From the NCBI GenBank assembly GCA_017545165.1, contig JAFWQQ010000035.1, positions 1 through 50,358 of the forward strand: a stretch of DNA of 50,358 bases, given 5' to 3'. The position numbers were made by a program, and so were the translations under genes. This document shows, in pieces, positions 23,476 through 34,344 of this stretch. The stretch's first letter is position 1. The number at the start of each line of letters is the position of its first letter. Origin of the DNA: Oscillospiraceae bacterium (GTDB lineage: Bacteria; Bacillota; Clostridia; Oscillospirales; Oscillospiraceae). The notes beneath the pieces are model-generated. The model saw nothing but the letters and a program-made list of their open reading frames with translations, searched no databases and was not told the origin of the DNA.

Positions 23476-25767
23476 ATGGCAAGAGCAAAAGACCTTGTGA
23501 TCGTGGAATCCCCGGCCAAGGCCAAGACCATTGAGAAGTATCTGGGAAGCAACTATAAAGTGACCGCGTCCATGGGGCATCTGCGGGATCTGCCCAAGAG
23601 CAAAATGGGCGTTGATATAGAGAAGGGCTTTGAGCCTCAGTATATCCCCGTGCGGGACAAGGCGGAACTGATCCAGGAGCTGAAAAAGGCCTCCAAGAGC
23701 GCCAAGACCGTCTATCTCGCCACGGACCCTGACCGGGAGGGAGAGGCCATCTCCTGGCATTTGAAGGAGCTTTTGGAGCTGCCGGACGAGAAAGCCCGCC
23801 GAGTCACCTTCAACGAGATCACCAAGAAGGTGGTCACCGAGAGCATCCAGCATCCCCGGGACATCGACCGGGACCTGGTGGACGCGCAGCAGGCCCGCCG
23901 GATCCTGGACCGGATCGTGGGCTACACGCTTTCTCCGCTGCTGTGGCGCAAGGTGAAGCGGGGCCTCTCCGCCGGACGAGTCCAATCCGTGGCCACCCGC
24001 ATGGTGGTGGACCGGGAGGATGAGATCCAGAGCTTCGAGAAAGAGGAGTATTGGCTTCTGGACGCGCTGCTCTCTCTGGAGGAGGGCGGCAGCTTTACCG
24101 CCCGTTTTTACGGACGGGGAGAGAAAAAGCAGGAGCTCAAATGCCGTGAGGATGTGGACGCTGTCATCGAAGCGGTGAAGGACGCGCCCTTCACGGTGGA
24201 CAGCGTGAAGCGCGGCGAAAAGCAGCGCAGTCCCGCGCCCCCCTTCATCACCTCCACGCTGCAGCAGGAGGCCTCCCGCCGCCTGAGCATGACGCCCCGC
24301 CGCACCATGTCCATCGCCCAGCAGCTCTATGAGGGCGTGGAGATCGGCGACCTGGGCTCCGTGGGTCTGATCACCTATATGCGTACCGACTCCCTGCGGC
24401 TCTCTGAAGAGGCCCTCAGCGCCGCCAGAAGCTATATCGGCGAACACTACGGCAGCGATTATCTCCCGGCCCAGCCCCGGCGCTTCAAGACCAAGGCCGG
24501 CGCCCAGGACGCCCATGAGGCCATTCGCCCCACGGACGTGCGCCTGACGCCGGAGATGGTGCGCAAGGACCTGACCCAGGAGCAGTATCGGCTTTACCGG
24601 CTCATCTGGGGCCGCTTTACCGCGAGTCAAATGGCCAACGCCGTCTATGACAACGTCTCTGTGGACGTTCTGAGCGCGGGCTACAGCTTCCGCGCCAACT
24701 ATTCGGAGCTCAAATTCCCGGGCTATACCGCGGTTTACGAGGAAGCCAGAGACGAGGAGAGCGACGAGATCTCCAGTCCGCTGCCTACGCTGCGGGAAGG
24801 GGAGCGGCTGCGTCTGGAGAAGCTCACGCCGGACCAGCAGTTCACCCAGCCGCCTGCCCGTTATACCGAGGCCACGCTGATCCGCGCCATGGAGGAAAAG
24901 GGCATCGGCCGCCCCTCCACCTATGCGCCCACCATCACAACCATCACCGCCCATGACTATGTGATCAAGGAGGGCAAGTATCTTCGCCCAACGCCCCTGG
25001 GCCAGGTGGTGACGGAACTCATGAAGGAGCATTTTGCGGATATCGTGGACCTGAAGTTCACGAACCACATGGAGGAGGAGCTGGACGAGATCGAGCAGGG
25101 CAAGACCCCCTGGCGTGAGGTCCTGCAGGAGTTTTATGACGGCTTCCACACGGAGATGGAGAAGGCCGAGCAGGATCTGGACGGGGTACGCATGAAGGTG
25201 CCCGATGTCCTCAGCGACGAGTTCTGCGAGGTCTGCGGCCGCCAGCTGGTGGTCAAGAAGGGCCGTTTCGGCCAGTTCCTGGCCTGCCCCGGCTTCCCGG
25301 AGTGCACCTTCACCAAGCCCATTGTGGTGGAAATGCCGGGGAAATGCCCCAAGTGCGGCAGCAAGATCCTGAAACGCACCTCCAAGAAGGGCTATGTGTT
25401 CTACGCCTGCGAGCGGGGGACGGACTGCGGCTTCATCACCTGGGACGTGCCCACGAAGGATTTCTGCCCCGCCTGCGGCAAGACCATGTTCAAGAAATCC
25501 GGCCGCGGCGCGCTGAAGCCCTTCTGCGTGAACGAGGCCTGCGTCAATTACGTCCCCGAGGACAAGCGGGGCTATCCCAAACGGAAAACCGCAGCCTCTG
25601 CCGAAGGCGGTGAAGCAGCGGCAAAGAAGCCCGCCGCAAAGAAAAGTACCGCCAGGAAGACGGCAGCGAAGAAGAGTACGGCTAAGAAAACAAGCACCAA
25701 GAAAACGGGCACCTCCAAGAGCGCCAAGAAAACGAGCGCTCCCAAGAGCGCCAAGGCAAAGGAATAA
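23476..25767 (+). CDS. topA: DNA topoisomerase I (type IA)
   Basis: A 763-residue enzyme that relaxes negative supercoils. The N-terminal TOPRIM domain shows VIVESPAKAKTIEKYLG and the acidic triad ATDPDREGEAISWHL. The catalytic tyrosine is Y301 in GLITYMRTDS. The C-terminus has two zinc ribbons (CEVCGRQLVV ... CPGFPEC; CPKCGSKIL ... CERGTDCG) and a third (CPACGKTMF). It ends in a Lys/Ala/Ser-rich tail of about 50 residues (AKKSTARKTAAKK) like a histone H1 tail, which should increase DNA affinity. The ATG follows GTGAGGAAACAAC nine bases after dprA, so the genes are coupled. Confidence 0.97.
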   Translation: MARAKDLVIVESPAKAKTIEKYLGSNYKVTASMGHLRDLPKSKMGVDIEKGFEPQYIPVRDKAELIQELKKASKSAKTVYLATDPDREGEAISWHLKELLELPDEKARRVTFNEITKKVVTESIQHPRDIDRDLVDAQQARRILDRIVGYTLSPLLWRKVKRGLSAGRVQSVATRMVVDREDEIQSFEKEEYWLLDALLSLEEGGSFTARFYGRGEKKQELKCREDVDAVIEAVKDAPFTVDSVKRGEKQRSPAPPFITSTLQQEASRRLSMTPRRTMSIAQQLYEGVEIGDLGSVGLITYMRTDSLRLSEEALSAARSYIGEHYGSDYLPAQPRRFKTKAGAQDAHEAIRPTDVRLTPEMVRKDLTQEQYRLYRLIWGRFTASQMANAVYDNVSVDVLSAGYSFRANYSELKFPGYTAVYEEARDEESDEISSPLPTLREGERLRLEKLTPDQQFTQPPARYTEATLIRAMEEKGIGRPSTYAPTITTITAHDYVIKEGKYLRPTPLGQVVTELMKEHFADIVDLKFTNHMEEELDEIEQGKTPWREVLQEFYDGFHTEMEKAEQDLDGVRMKVPDVLSDEFCEVCGRQLVVKKGRFGQFLACPGFPECTFTKPIVVEMPGKCPKCGSKILKRTSKKGYVFYACERGTDCGFITWDVPTKDFCPACGKTMFKKSGRGALKPFCVNEACVNYVPEDKRGYPKRKTAASAEGGEAAAKKPAAKKSTARKTAAKKSTAKKTSTKKTGTSKSAKKTSAPKSAKAKE

Positions 25768-25770
25768 GCC

Positions 25771-27079
<1,309 letters not shown>

Positions 27080-27096
<17 letters not shown>

Positions 27097-28099
27097 CGCC
27101 ATGGGCGGGGACAAAGCCCCTCTTGAAATCGTCAAAGGCGCGCTCCGCGCGAAAAAAGAGCTGGGCGTGGACCTGGTCCTGGTCGGAAGGGAAGAGGCCG
27201 TGCGGGAGATCCTGGAGGCCGAGGGGCAGACGGATCTGACCGGTATCGAGCTGGTGGACGCCCGGGACGTGATCACCATGGAGGACGATCCCAGCACCGC
27301 CACCCGTCGGAAGAAGGAATCTTCCATGGCCGTGGCGCTGAATCTGCTGCGGGACGGCAGGGGAGACGCCCTGGTGTCCGCCGGCAGCACCGGCGCTCTT
27401 CTCACGGGCGCAACGCTCACGGTCAAGCGCATCAAGGGCATCCGCCGGGCGGCTCTTGCGCCTGTCCTGCCCGCCGGCAAAAACGGCGTCATGCTCATCG
27501 ACTGCGGCGCCAATGTGGAGTGCACGGCGGAATACCTGCTGCAGTTTGCCTATATGGGCAGCTTCTATGCCAAGCGCATGATGGGCTGCGACAATCCCCG
27601 GGTGGGCCTGCTGAATGTGGGCACTGAGGATACCAAGGGCGGAGAGCTGCAGCACCAGACCTTTGCGCTGCTCAAGCAGGCGGCCGAGGAGGGCCGCATC
27701 AACTTCGCGGGCAACGTGGAGGGCACCGGCGTTTTTGACGGCAGCGTGGACGTGGTGGTCACCGACGGCTTTACCGGCAACGTCCTGCTGAAGGGCACCG
27801 AGGGCGTCATCAAGTACATGATGAAGTCCCTGAAAGGCGTCTTCTACAAGACCGCCTTCAACAAGCTGGCGGCCCTGGTCCTGAAGAAGGATCTTGGCGC
27901 CATGAAGAAGTCTCTGGATGTGAACGAGGTGGGCGGAACGGCCCTGGTGGGCATTTCCAAGCCCGTCATCAAGGCCCACGGCTCCTCCAACGCGGCCAGC
28001 TTCTTTGCCGCCATCCGCCAGGCCGTGAAATTTGTTGAATCCGACATCATCCGGGAGATCACAGAACATATCGACGATATGAAGCTGAAAGCGGAGTAA
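27080..28099 (+). CDS. plsX: Phosphate acyltransferase PlsX
   Basis: A 339-residue peripheral enzyme that converts acyl-ACP and phosphate to acyl phosphate for phosphatidic acid synthesis by PlsY/PlsC. The N-terminus IIVDAMGGDKAPLEIVKGA, the middle SAGSTGALL and the GDGFTGNV-like stretch VTDGFTGNVLLKGTEG are typical. The start is GTG at 27080, inside the end of trmFO, with GAAGGAGG just upstream. It is followed one base later by rnc. The acyl carrier gene acpP, often between the two, is absent. Confidence 0.96.
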
Positions 28100-28100
28100 T

Positions 28101-28781
28101 ATGCAGGAGCTTGAAAAGAAAATCGGATATCGCTTCCGGAACCGGCGTCTGCTGGAGACGGCCCTGACCCACAGCTCCTATGCCAACGAGCGGCGGGACG
28201 AGGGCTGCGAGAGCTATGAGCGTCTGGAGTTTCTGGGCGACTCGATCCTGGGCCATGTGGCGGCGGACTTTCTCTACCGGCTGGATCCGCCCATCCCCGA
28301 GGGCCGCATGACGCGGCTGCGGGCGGAGCTGGTCTGTGAGTCCAGCCTCCACCGCATCGCCCAGCGCCTGGACCTGGGGACATATATGCGCCTGGGCAGG
28401 GGAGAAGAGCGCACCCGAGGCCGGGAGCGTCCCTCCATCCTGGCGGACATGGTGGAGTCGCTGATTGCTGCCATGTACCTGGATTCCGGCAGTCTGGAGC
28501 AGTCCCGCCGCTTTATTCAGGAAGAGCTGCTGTTCCAGGCAGATCTGGGTGAACAGCACGCCGGCGAGGATTACAAGACCATGCTGCAGGAGCTGGTCCA
28601 GCGCCGCCCCAACCAGAAAATCGTCTATGAGCTGGTGGGGGAGTCCGGCCCGGATCACGACAAGACCTTTACTTTCCGGGTCCTCGTCAACGGCAATGCC
28701 ATCGGAGAGGGCAGCGGCCACAGCAAGAAGGAGGCCGAACAGATGGCGGCGAAGCAGGCGCTGGAGGCGCTGCGCAAGTGA
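28101..28781 (+). CDS. rnc: Ribonuclease III
   Basis: A 226-residue double-strand-specific endoribonuclease for rRNA and mRNA processing. The catalytic signature ERLEFLGDSILG and the second acidic cluster LADMVESLIAAMYLDSG are intact. The C-terminal dsRNA-binding domain spans about 155-224 (DYKTMLQELVQRRPNQ ... GSGHSKKEAEQMAAKQALE). Normal length. It is placed between plsX and a radical SAM gene as in many Clostridia. Confidence 0.97.
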   Translation: MQELEKKIGYRFRNRRLLETALTHSSYANERRDEGCESYERLEFLGDSILGHVAADFLYRLDPPIPEGRMTRLRAELVCESSLHRIAQRLDLGTYMRLGRGEERTRGRERPSILADMVESLIAAMYLDSGSLEQSRRFIQEELLFQADLGEQHAGEDYKTMLQELVQRRPNQKIVYELVGESGPDHDKTFTFRVLVNGNAIGEGSGHSKKEAEQMAAKQALEALRK

Positions 28782-29788
28782 GCGCGCGCCGGTCCATCCT
28801 GCCCGTTTTCGTGCCGCATCTGGGCTGTCCTCATGCGTGCATTTTCTGCGATCAGCGCCGCATTTCCGGTCAGCCCAGGCCGGTAACGCCCCAGGACGTC
28901 CGCGCCCTGGTGCGGCAGTCTGCCGCCCTGCCCCGCTCCGGGGCGGCGCGGCAGCTCGCTTTTTACGGCGGCAGCTTCACGGCCATCCCTGAAGCCGTCC
29001 AGAATGCCCTTCTGGAAGCGGGACGGGAAGCGATCGAGGAGGGCCGGGTTGACAGCCTTCGTCTCTCCACCAGACCCGACGCCGTTGATGAAGAGATCCT
29101 GGAACGGCTATGGTCCTTCGGCGTCCGCACCATCGAGCTCGGCGCCCAATCCATGGACGAGGAGGTCCTGCGCCGCTCCGGTAGAGGACACAGTGCCGAG
29201 AAAGTGCGCCGCGCCGCCCGATTGATCCGCGAGGCCGGATTTGAGCTGATCCTGCAGATGATGACGGGTCTGCCCGGGGACACGCTGGAAAAGAGCCTGT
29301 ATACCGCCCGGGAGCTGATCGCCCTGGAGCCCGACGGGGTCCGGATCTACCCCACGGTGATCGTACGGGGGACGGAGCTCTTCGATTTATGGCAGCGGGG
29401 CGAATTCCGGGAGCACACGGTGGAGGAAGCCGTGGACTGGTGCGCAAGGCTCCTCCCGCTGTTTGAGGCCGCCGGGATCCCGGTGATCCGCCTGGGCCTG
29501 AACCCCACGGAGGAGCTGTCTGCCGGTGAAGCGGCGGCCGGCGCCTATCACCCCGCCCTTGGTGAGCTGGTAAAAAGCCGGATCCTGCTGAACCGGGCGC
29601 GGGATCTGCTTCTTTCCGTCCCTGCCGGAGCCTCGGTGCGCCTTGGCGTACGCAGAAAGCTTCTTTCCCAAGCGTTGGGGCAGCATCGGCAGAATCTGGA
29701 GACGCTGCTTCGGGAGTATCCGCAGATCGGGCTGGAGATCGTCCCCGTCGACGACGCGGCGCAAGACTTGTTTCTCCTGGGGAAATAG
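28778..29788 (+). CDS. Radical SAM protein, Elp3-like family without acetyltransferase domain
   Basis: A 336-residue radical SAM enzyme. The iron-sulfur motif is CPHACIFC (C-x3-C-x2-C), near residue 18. YGGSFTAIP, LSTRPDAVDEEIL, IELGAQSMDEEVL and QMMTGLPGDT are typical of the Elp3/COG1243 branch, but the GNAT domain of true Elp3 is missing. Its substrate is unknown. The GTG start overlaps the rnc stop (GTGA). In many Clostridia this gene sits between rnc and smc as here, suggesting an RNA-linked or housekeeping role (inference). Confidence 0.88.
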   Translation: MSARRSILPVFVPHLGCPHACIFCDQRRISGQPRPVTPQDVRALVRQSAALPRSGAARQLAFYGGSFTAIPEAVQNALLEAGREAIEEGRVDSLRLSTRPDAVDEEILERLWSFGVRTIELGAQSMDEEVLRRSGRGHSAEKVRRAARLIREAGFELILQMMTGLPGDTLEKSLYTARELIALEPDGVRIYPTVIVRGTELFDLWQRGEFREHTVEEAVDWCARLLPLFEAAGIPVIRLGLNPTEELSAGEAAAGAYHPALGELVKSRILLNRARDLLLSVPAGASVRLGVRRKLLSQALGQHRQNLETLLREYPQIGLEIVPVDDAAQDLFLLGK

Positions 29789-29811
29789 TTTGAAAAAAGC
29801 TCGGTTTCCTC

Positions 29812-29839
29812 TTGATTTAACCATAATACATGATATAAT
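29812..29839 (+). promoter_or_regulatory. Promoter of the AspT-like permease
   Basis: TTGATT (29812-29817), a 16-bp spacer and TATAAT (29834-29839). Confidence 0.75.
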
Positions 29840-29905
29840 CCTCTTTGCGACTCGATCCGAACTTCTTCGGGGAAAGATCCATTTGATGTGAAGGAGCTGT
29901 TAGAG

Positions 29906-31105
29906 ATGGACTACCTGGGCGGCCTGGTAGGCAGCGTTTTTTCGATGATCTTTGTCATTTTCATGATTGGCACGGTTGGGTATTTCCTCGGCGCCATCAG
30001 TGTCAAGGGCGTTTCCCTGGGTACTGCGGGCGTCCTCTTGGCTGCGCTTCTGTACGGTATCTTTACGAGCTATGTGCCGTCTTTTCATGTTGGCGCGAAG
30101 GAGATCGTGCTCTTCAGCGCGGATATCAAAACCAAGTTCAGCCTGGTCTCCAGCATTGGCACCGCCATGTTCGTGACCTCTGTTGGCTTTATCGCCGGCC
30201 CCAAGTTCTTCCGCAGCTTTAATCGTTCCACCATGTCCTACGTCTACATGGGCATGATCACCATCGGCCTCGGCACTTTGGCAACGGTGGTTTTCACCCT
30301 GTTGGACAAGAATCTTCCCGCCGCCCTGGCAACAGGCCTCATGACTGGGGCTCTTACCAGTACGCCGGGCCTCTCCGCTGCCAAGGAAGTGGCAGAGGAG
30401 GGAGCTGACCTGGTCACTGCCGGTTATGGCATCGCCTACCTCTTCGGTGTTCTGGGCGTGGTCTTTTTCGTGCAGCTCATGCCTCGGATCCTGAAGATCA
30501 ATATCGCCGAGGAGCGCAAGCGCTTCGTGGCGGCCAACGTCATCCCCGCGGGCCAGATCAAGCGCAGCCTGGAGAAGGTGGACCCCTTCGGCTTCCTGCC
30601 CTTCTTCCTGGCGGTCACGCTGGGCTGCGTCTTCGGCGCCATCAAGATCCCCGGCATCAACTTCTCCCTGGGCAATTCCGGCGGCTGCCTGATCGCCGGC
30701 CTGGTGGTGGGCCACTTCGGCCACCTGGGCAAGATCGACCTGCGCATCGAAAAGAATACCCTGAACTTCTTCCGGGAACTGGGTCTGGTGCTCTTCCTCA
30801 TCGGGGCCGGCGTCCCCGGCGGCGTGAACTTCATATCCAACGTGAAGATCTCTTACTTCATTTACGGCGCCCTGATCACTCTGATCCCCATGATCGGCAG
30901 CTATTTTATCGGCCGTTACGTGTTCAAGCTGGATATCTTCAACAATCTGGGCTCCATCACCGGCGGCATGACCAGCACCCCCGCCCTGGGCGCGCTGATC
31001 ACCACCGCCGGCACCGACGAGGTGGCCGCCTCCTACGCCGCCACTTATCCGGTTGCTCTGGTGTTCGTGGTCATCGCAGCCAAGGTCATTGTGCTGCTGC
31101 TCTGA
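29906..31105 (+). CDS. AspT/YidE-family membrane permease, short form
   Basis: A 399-residue protein with about ten hydrophobic helices in two related halves, each carrying the Asp-Al_Ex type motif (ATGLMTGALTSTPGLSAA in the first, SITGGMTSTPALGALI in the second). The family exchanges anions such as aspartate and alanine or exports organic acids. Typical AspT proteins are longer, with two cytoplasmic TrkA-C domains between the halves. Here only about 30 residues (INIAEERKRFVAANVIPAG) separate them, so this is a minimal form. The ATG at 29906 is chosen because AAGGAG ends nine bases upstream; a GTG at 29888 overlaps that site. Single-gene unit with its own promoter and terminator. Substrate unknown. 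Confidence 0.87.
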   Translation: MDYLGGLVGSVFSMIFVIFMIGTVGYFLGAISVKGVSLGTAGVLLAALLYGIFTSYVPSFHVGAKEIVLFSADIKTKFSLVSSIGTAMFVTSVGFIAGPKFFRSFNRSTMSYVYMGMITIGLGTLATVVFTLLDKNLPAALATGLMTGALTSTPGLSAAKEVAEEGADLVTAGYGIAYLFGVLGVVFFVQLMPRILKINIAEERKRFVAANVIPAGQIKRSLEKVDPFGFLPFFLAVTLGCVFGAIKIPGINFSLGNSGGCLIAGLVVGHFGHLGKIDLRIEKNTLNFFRELGLVLFLIGAGVPGGVNFISNVKISYFIYGALITLIPMIGSYFIGRYVFKLDIFNNLGSITGGMTSTPALGALITTAGTDEVAASYAATYPVALVFVVIAAKVIVLLL

Positions 31106-31123
31106 TCCGATTCTTGAATCGCG

Positions 31124-31155
31124 CCGCCGCGGGAAGTTTCCCGCGGCGGTTTTTT
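31124..31155 (+). terminator. Rho-independent terminator of the permease gene
   Basis: CCGCCGCGGGAA (31124-31135) pairs with TTCCCGCGGCGG (31138-31149), followed by six T. Confidence 0.95.
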
Positions 31156-31190
31156 AAGATTGAAATACGGTAAAAAATGGGGCCTTTCCC

Positions 31191-31219
31191 TTGCAGGATC
31201 CAAAAGATTATGGTAAAAT
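31191..31219 (+). promoter_or_regulatory. Promoter of the smc-ftsY-leuS operon
   Basis: TTGCAG (31191-31196), a 17-bp spacer and TAAAAT (31214-31219), about 105 bases before the smc start. Confidence 0.65.
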
Positions 31220-31323
31220 ACAGAATCTGATTTTTTGCCTTTTTCCTATGAAGCAGGGGAGCGCGTCCCCGAGAAGAAGACCCGGAGCTGCGTGTGCGGC
31301 GTCCCGGGAGATAAGAGGAAAGC

Positions 31324-34300
31324 ATGTACCTTCGCGCCATTGAGATCCAGGGCTTCAAATCCTTTGCGGACAAGACCAGGCTCACCTTTGAAAAAGACAT
31401 CACGGCCATCGTCGGCCCCAACGGCTCCGGCAAGTCCAATATTGCCGACGCTGTGCTCTGGGTCATGGGCGAGCAGCGCAGCAAGGCGCTCCGCGGTTCC
31501 AAGATGGAGGACGTGATCTTCGGCGGCACCGAGAAGCGCAATCCCCTCGGCTTCGCCCAGGTGTCCCTGATCATCGACAATTCGGCCCGCATTTTCGATT
31601 CCGACAGTCCTGAGATCATGCTGACCCGCCGCTATTATCGCAGCGGGGAAAGTGAATACTATATCAACAAAGAGCCTGTCCGCCTGAAGGAAATCAACAG
31701 CCTGCTGATGGATACCGGTCTGGGACGGGACGGCTATTCCATCATCGGCCAGGGCCGCATTGCCGAGATCGTCTCCAGCAAGAGCACGGACCGGCGGGAG
31801 GTCTTTGAGGAGGCCGCCGGCATTTCCCGCTACCGCTACCGGAAAGAGGAAGCGGAGCGCAAGCTGGAGAAGACCGAGGAGAACCTGCAGCGCATCCGGG
31901 ACAAGATCGAGGAGCTGGAGATGCAGGTCGGCCCCCTGAAAAGCCAGTCCGAAACGGCCAAGCGTTTCCTGCTGCTGCGGGACGAGCTGCGCGTGATGGA
32001 GATCTCCGCCTGGATGACGACCCTGGACAAGCTCCACGCCCAGGCGGACAAGATCCGTCTGGAATATGAGCAGGCCCAGAGCAGTCTGGAGCAGGCCAAG
32101 AGCGAGCTGGAGGCCCTCTATGCCTCCTCCGGCAGCATCACCGAGCGGATGCACCGCAAGGATATCGAGATCGAGCAGGTGCGGGAACGGCTCAGCCAGG
32201 TGGAAGCCCTGGCTTCGGAGTGCGAGGCCAACATCGCCGTGCTGCGGGCAAACGTGAAAAGCAGCATGGAGCAGAAGGAACGTCTGCTGCGGGATATCCG
32301 GGAGCAGGAGAGCCGCACGGCGGAGATCCGCTCCGGCATCGCCGCTGGCGAGACGCGGCTTTCCGAGATCGCGCTGGAACTGCAGGGCCTGGCGGAGGAA
32401 AACACCCGCTGCGCCAATATGCTGGACGGCTGCCGCATGAAGCTCAAGAGCCGGGAGGAGCTGCTGAGCCAGCAGAGCGAAAAGCTCAACTCCCTGGCGG
32501 TGGACGGGCGCAGCATGGACGGGCGCATCCGCATGCTCTCCGAGATGGAGAAGGACTATGAGGGTTACTCCCGGGCGGTCAAGACCGTCATGCGGGAGAG
32601 CGAGCGGGGCAATATCCGCGGTGTGCACGGTCCGGTTGCCAATCTCCTGCGGGCGGATGAGGAATGTGCCCTGGCCATCGAGACCGCCCTGGGCGCTGCG
32701 GCCCAGAACATCGTGATCGACAGCCAGGAGGACGGCCGTCTTGCCATTGAGCTCTTAAAGCGCACGGATGCGGGCCGCGCCACCTTCCTGCCGCTGGACA
32801 CCATTCGCGGCAGCCTTATGCAGGACGCGCCGGAGCGGGATCCCGGCTTCGTGGGCGTGGCCTCGGAGCTGGTCCGCTATGATAAGCAATATGAGCAGAT
32901 CGTGCTGAACCTTCTGGGCCGCACCGTGGTGGCCGAGAGCCTCAGCGACGCGATCCGCATCTCGAAGAACAACGGCAACCGCCTGCGGATCGTCACCCTG
33001 GACGGGCAGATGATCCACGCCGGCGGCTCCATGACCGGCGGCAGCAGCGCCAAGACCAGCGGCTTTCTTTCCCGTGCAAACGAGCTGGAAAAGCTCAAAA
33101 AGCAGCGGCAGAAGCTGGCTGTCGCGGAGAAGAACTGTGCCGACGAGCTGGAAAAGCTCAAATCCGCCGTTTCCACTCTTCGCTATCAGCTGGACATGGC
33201 TCTGGAGGATCAGGCCGAGCTGCGCAGCAAGAGCTCTTCTCTGGAGGCCGAGCAGCGCGCCACCAATTCCTCTCTGCAGCAGCTTCGTCTCCTGCTGGAG
33301 AGTCTGACGGGGGACAGTGAGAGCCGCAAGGCGGCCGTGGACGCCGCCCAGCGGCAGATCGAGAGCATCCAGCAGCGCCAGAAGGAAAAGGAAGACCGGC
33401 TCGCGGAGATCCGGGGCGACGCCCAGGGCCTGCGGGACGAGATCGCCGCCCTCAGCGCCAGCAAGCTGGAGCTGGAGGGTAAGCGCACCCTGGCCGAAAA
33501 GGATGCCCAGGCCCGCAACGCCCAGATCCTGGATCTGGAGCGCACCGCCGCCCGCATCGAGCAGAAGAAGCTCTCAGCCGACATGGAGGAGAAGCAGATC
33601 CTGGACAAGCTCTGGGAAAATTATGAGCTGAGCCACAGCGCCGCGGAGGCTCTGCGGCAGCCGGTGGAGAACCTGCAGAAGGCGAATAAGGCCATCTCCG
33701 AGATGCGCCGTCAGATCAACGCCCTGGGGGACGTGAACCTGGGTGCCATCGCGGAGTTCGAGCGGGTCAACAGCCGCTACGAATTCCTCACCGGCCAGCG
33801 GGACGATGTGGAGAAGGCCAAGAAGGAGCTGCTGGACATCATCTCCCAGATCACCGGCGAGATGACCGACGTGTTCCTGACCCGCTTCAAGGAAATCGAC
33901 CTCTGCTTCCGGGAGACCTTCCTGGAGCTCTTCGGCGGCGGCAAAGCCTCCCTCCGACTGGAGGACGAGACCCAGCCGCTGGACTGCGGCATCGAGATCA
34001 AGGTCCAGCCCCCGGGCAAGGCCCTGTCCAATATCAGCCTGCTCTCCGGCGGCGAGATGGCCTTTGTGGCGATCGCCCTTTACTTTGCGATCCTGAAGGT
34101 CCGTCCCACGCCCTTCTGCGTCATGGACGAGATCGAGGCCGCCCTGGACGAGGCCAATGTGACGCGCTTTGCGGAATATATGCGCCGCATGGCCGACAAG
34201 ACCCAGTTTTTGGTCATCACCCACCGTCGTGGGACCATGGAGGAGGCGGACATGCTCTATGGCGTGACCATGCAGGAGAAAGGCGTCTCCACTGTGGTGG

Positions 34301-34341
34301 AGCTGGACCTGGAAAGCGCAAAAAAGACTGTGGAGGATTAA
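31324..34341 (+). CDS. smc: Chromosome partition protein SMC, short-armed
   Basis: A 1005-residue condensin ATPase that organises and segregates the chromosome with ScpA and ScpB (not in this window). Walker A GPNGSGKSN is at residues 32-40. The hinge lies at about 433-575 (GVHGPVANLL ... GGSMTGGSS). The signature LSGGEMAFVAIAL and Walker B FCVMDEIEAALDEANV are near the C-terminus. Coiled-coil arms fill about 165-430 and 577-840. Bacterial SMCs are usually near 1180 residues; here each arm appears about 80 residues shorter by a matching amount, so the rod stays paired but is shorter. The signature has GGEMAF where GGERAL is usual. Start ATG after AGAGGAAAGC. First gene of a long operon. Confidence 0.96.
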   Translation: MYLRAIEIQGFKSFADKTRLTFEKDITAIVGPNGSGKSNIADAVLWVMGEQRSKALRGSKMEDVIFGGTEKRNPLGFAQVSLIIDNSARIFDSDSPEIMLTRRYYRSGESEYYINKEPVRLKEINSLLMDTGLGRDGYSIIGQGRIAEIVSSKSTDRREVFEEAAGISRYRYRKEEAERKLEKTEENLQRIRDKIEELEMQVGPLKSQSETAKRFLLLRDELRVMEISAWMTTLDKLHAQADKIRLEYEQAQSSLEQAKSELEALYASSGSITERMHRKDIEIEQVRERLSQVEALASECEANIAVLRANVKSSMEQKERLLRDIREQESRTAEIRSGIAAGETRLSEIALELQGLAEENTRCANMLDGCRMKLKSREELLSQQSEKLNSLAVDGRSMDGRIRMLSEMEKDYEGYSRAVKTVMRESERGNIRGVHGPVANLLRADEECALAIETALGAAAQNIVIDSQEDGRLAIELLKRTDAGRATFLPLDTIRGSLMQDAPERDPGFVGVASELVRYDKQYEQIVLNLLGRTVVAESLSDAIRISKNNGNRLRIVTLDGQMIHAGGSMTGGSSAKTSGFLSRANELEKLKKQRQKLAVAEKNCADELEKLKSAVSTLRYQLDMALEDQAELRSKSSSLEAEQRATNSSLQQLRLLLESLTGDSESRKAAVDAAQRQIESIQQRQKEKEDRLAEIRGDAQGLRDEIAALSASKLELEGKRTLAEKDAQARNAQILDLERTAARIEQKKLSADMEEKQILDKLWENYELSHSAAEALRQPVENLQKANKAISEMRRQINALGDVNLGAIAEFERVNSRYEFLTGQRDDVEKAKKELLDIISQITGEMTDVFLTRFKEIDLCFRETFLELFGGGKASLRLEDETQPLDCGIEIKVQPPGKALSNISLLSGGEMAFVAIALYFAILKVRPTPFCVMDEIEAALDEANVTRFAEYMRRMADKTQFLVITHRRGTMEEADMLYGVTMQEKGVSTVVELDLESAKKTVED

Positions 34342-34344
34342 ACA

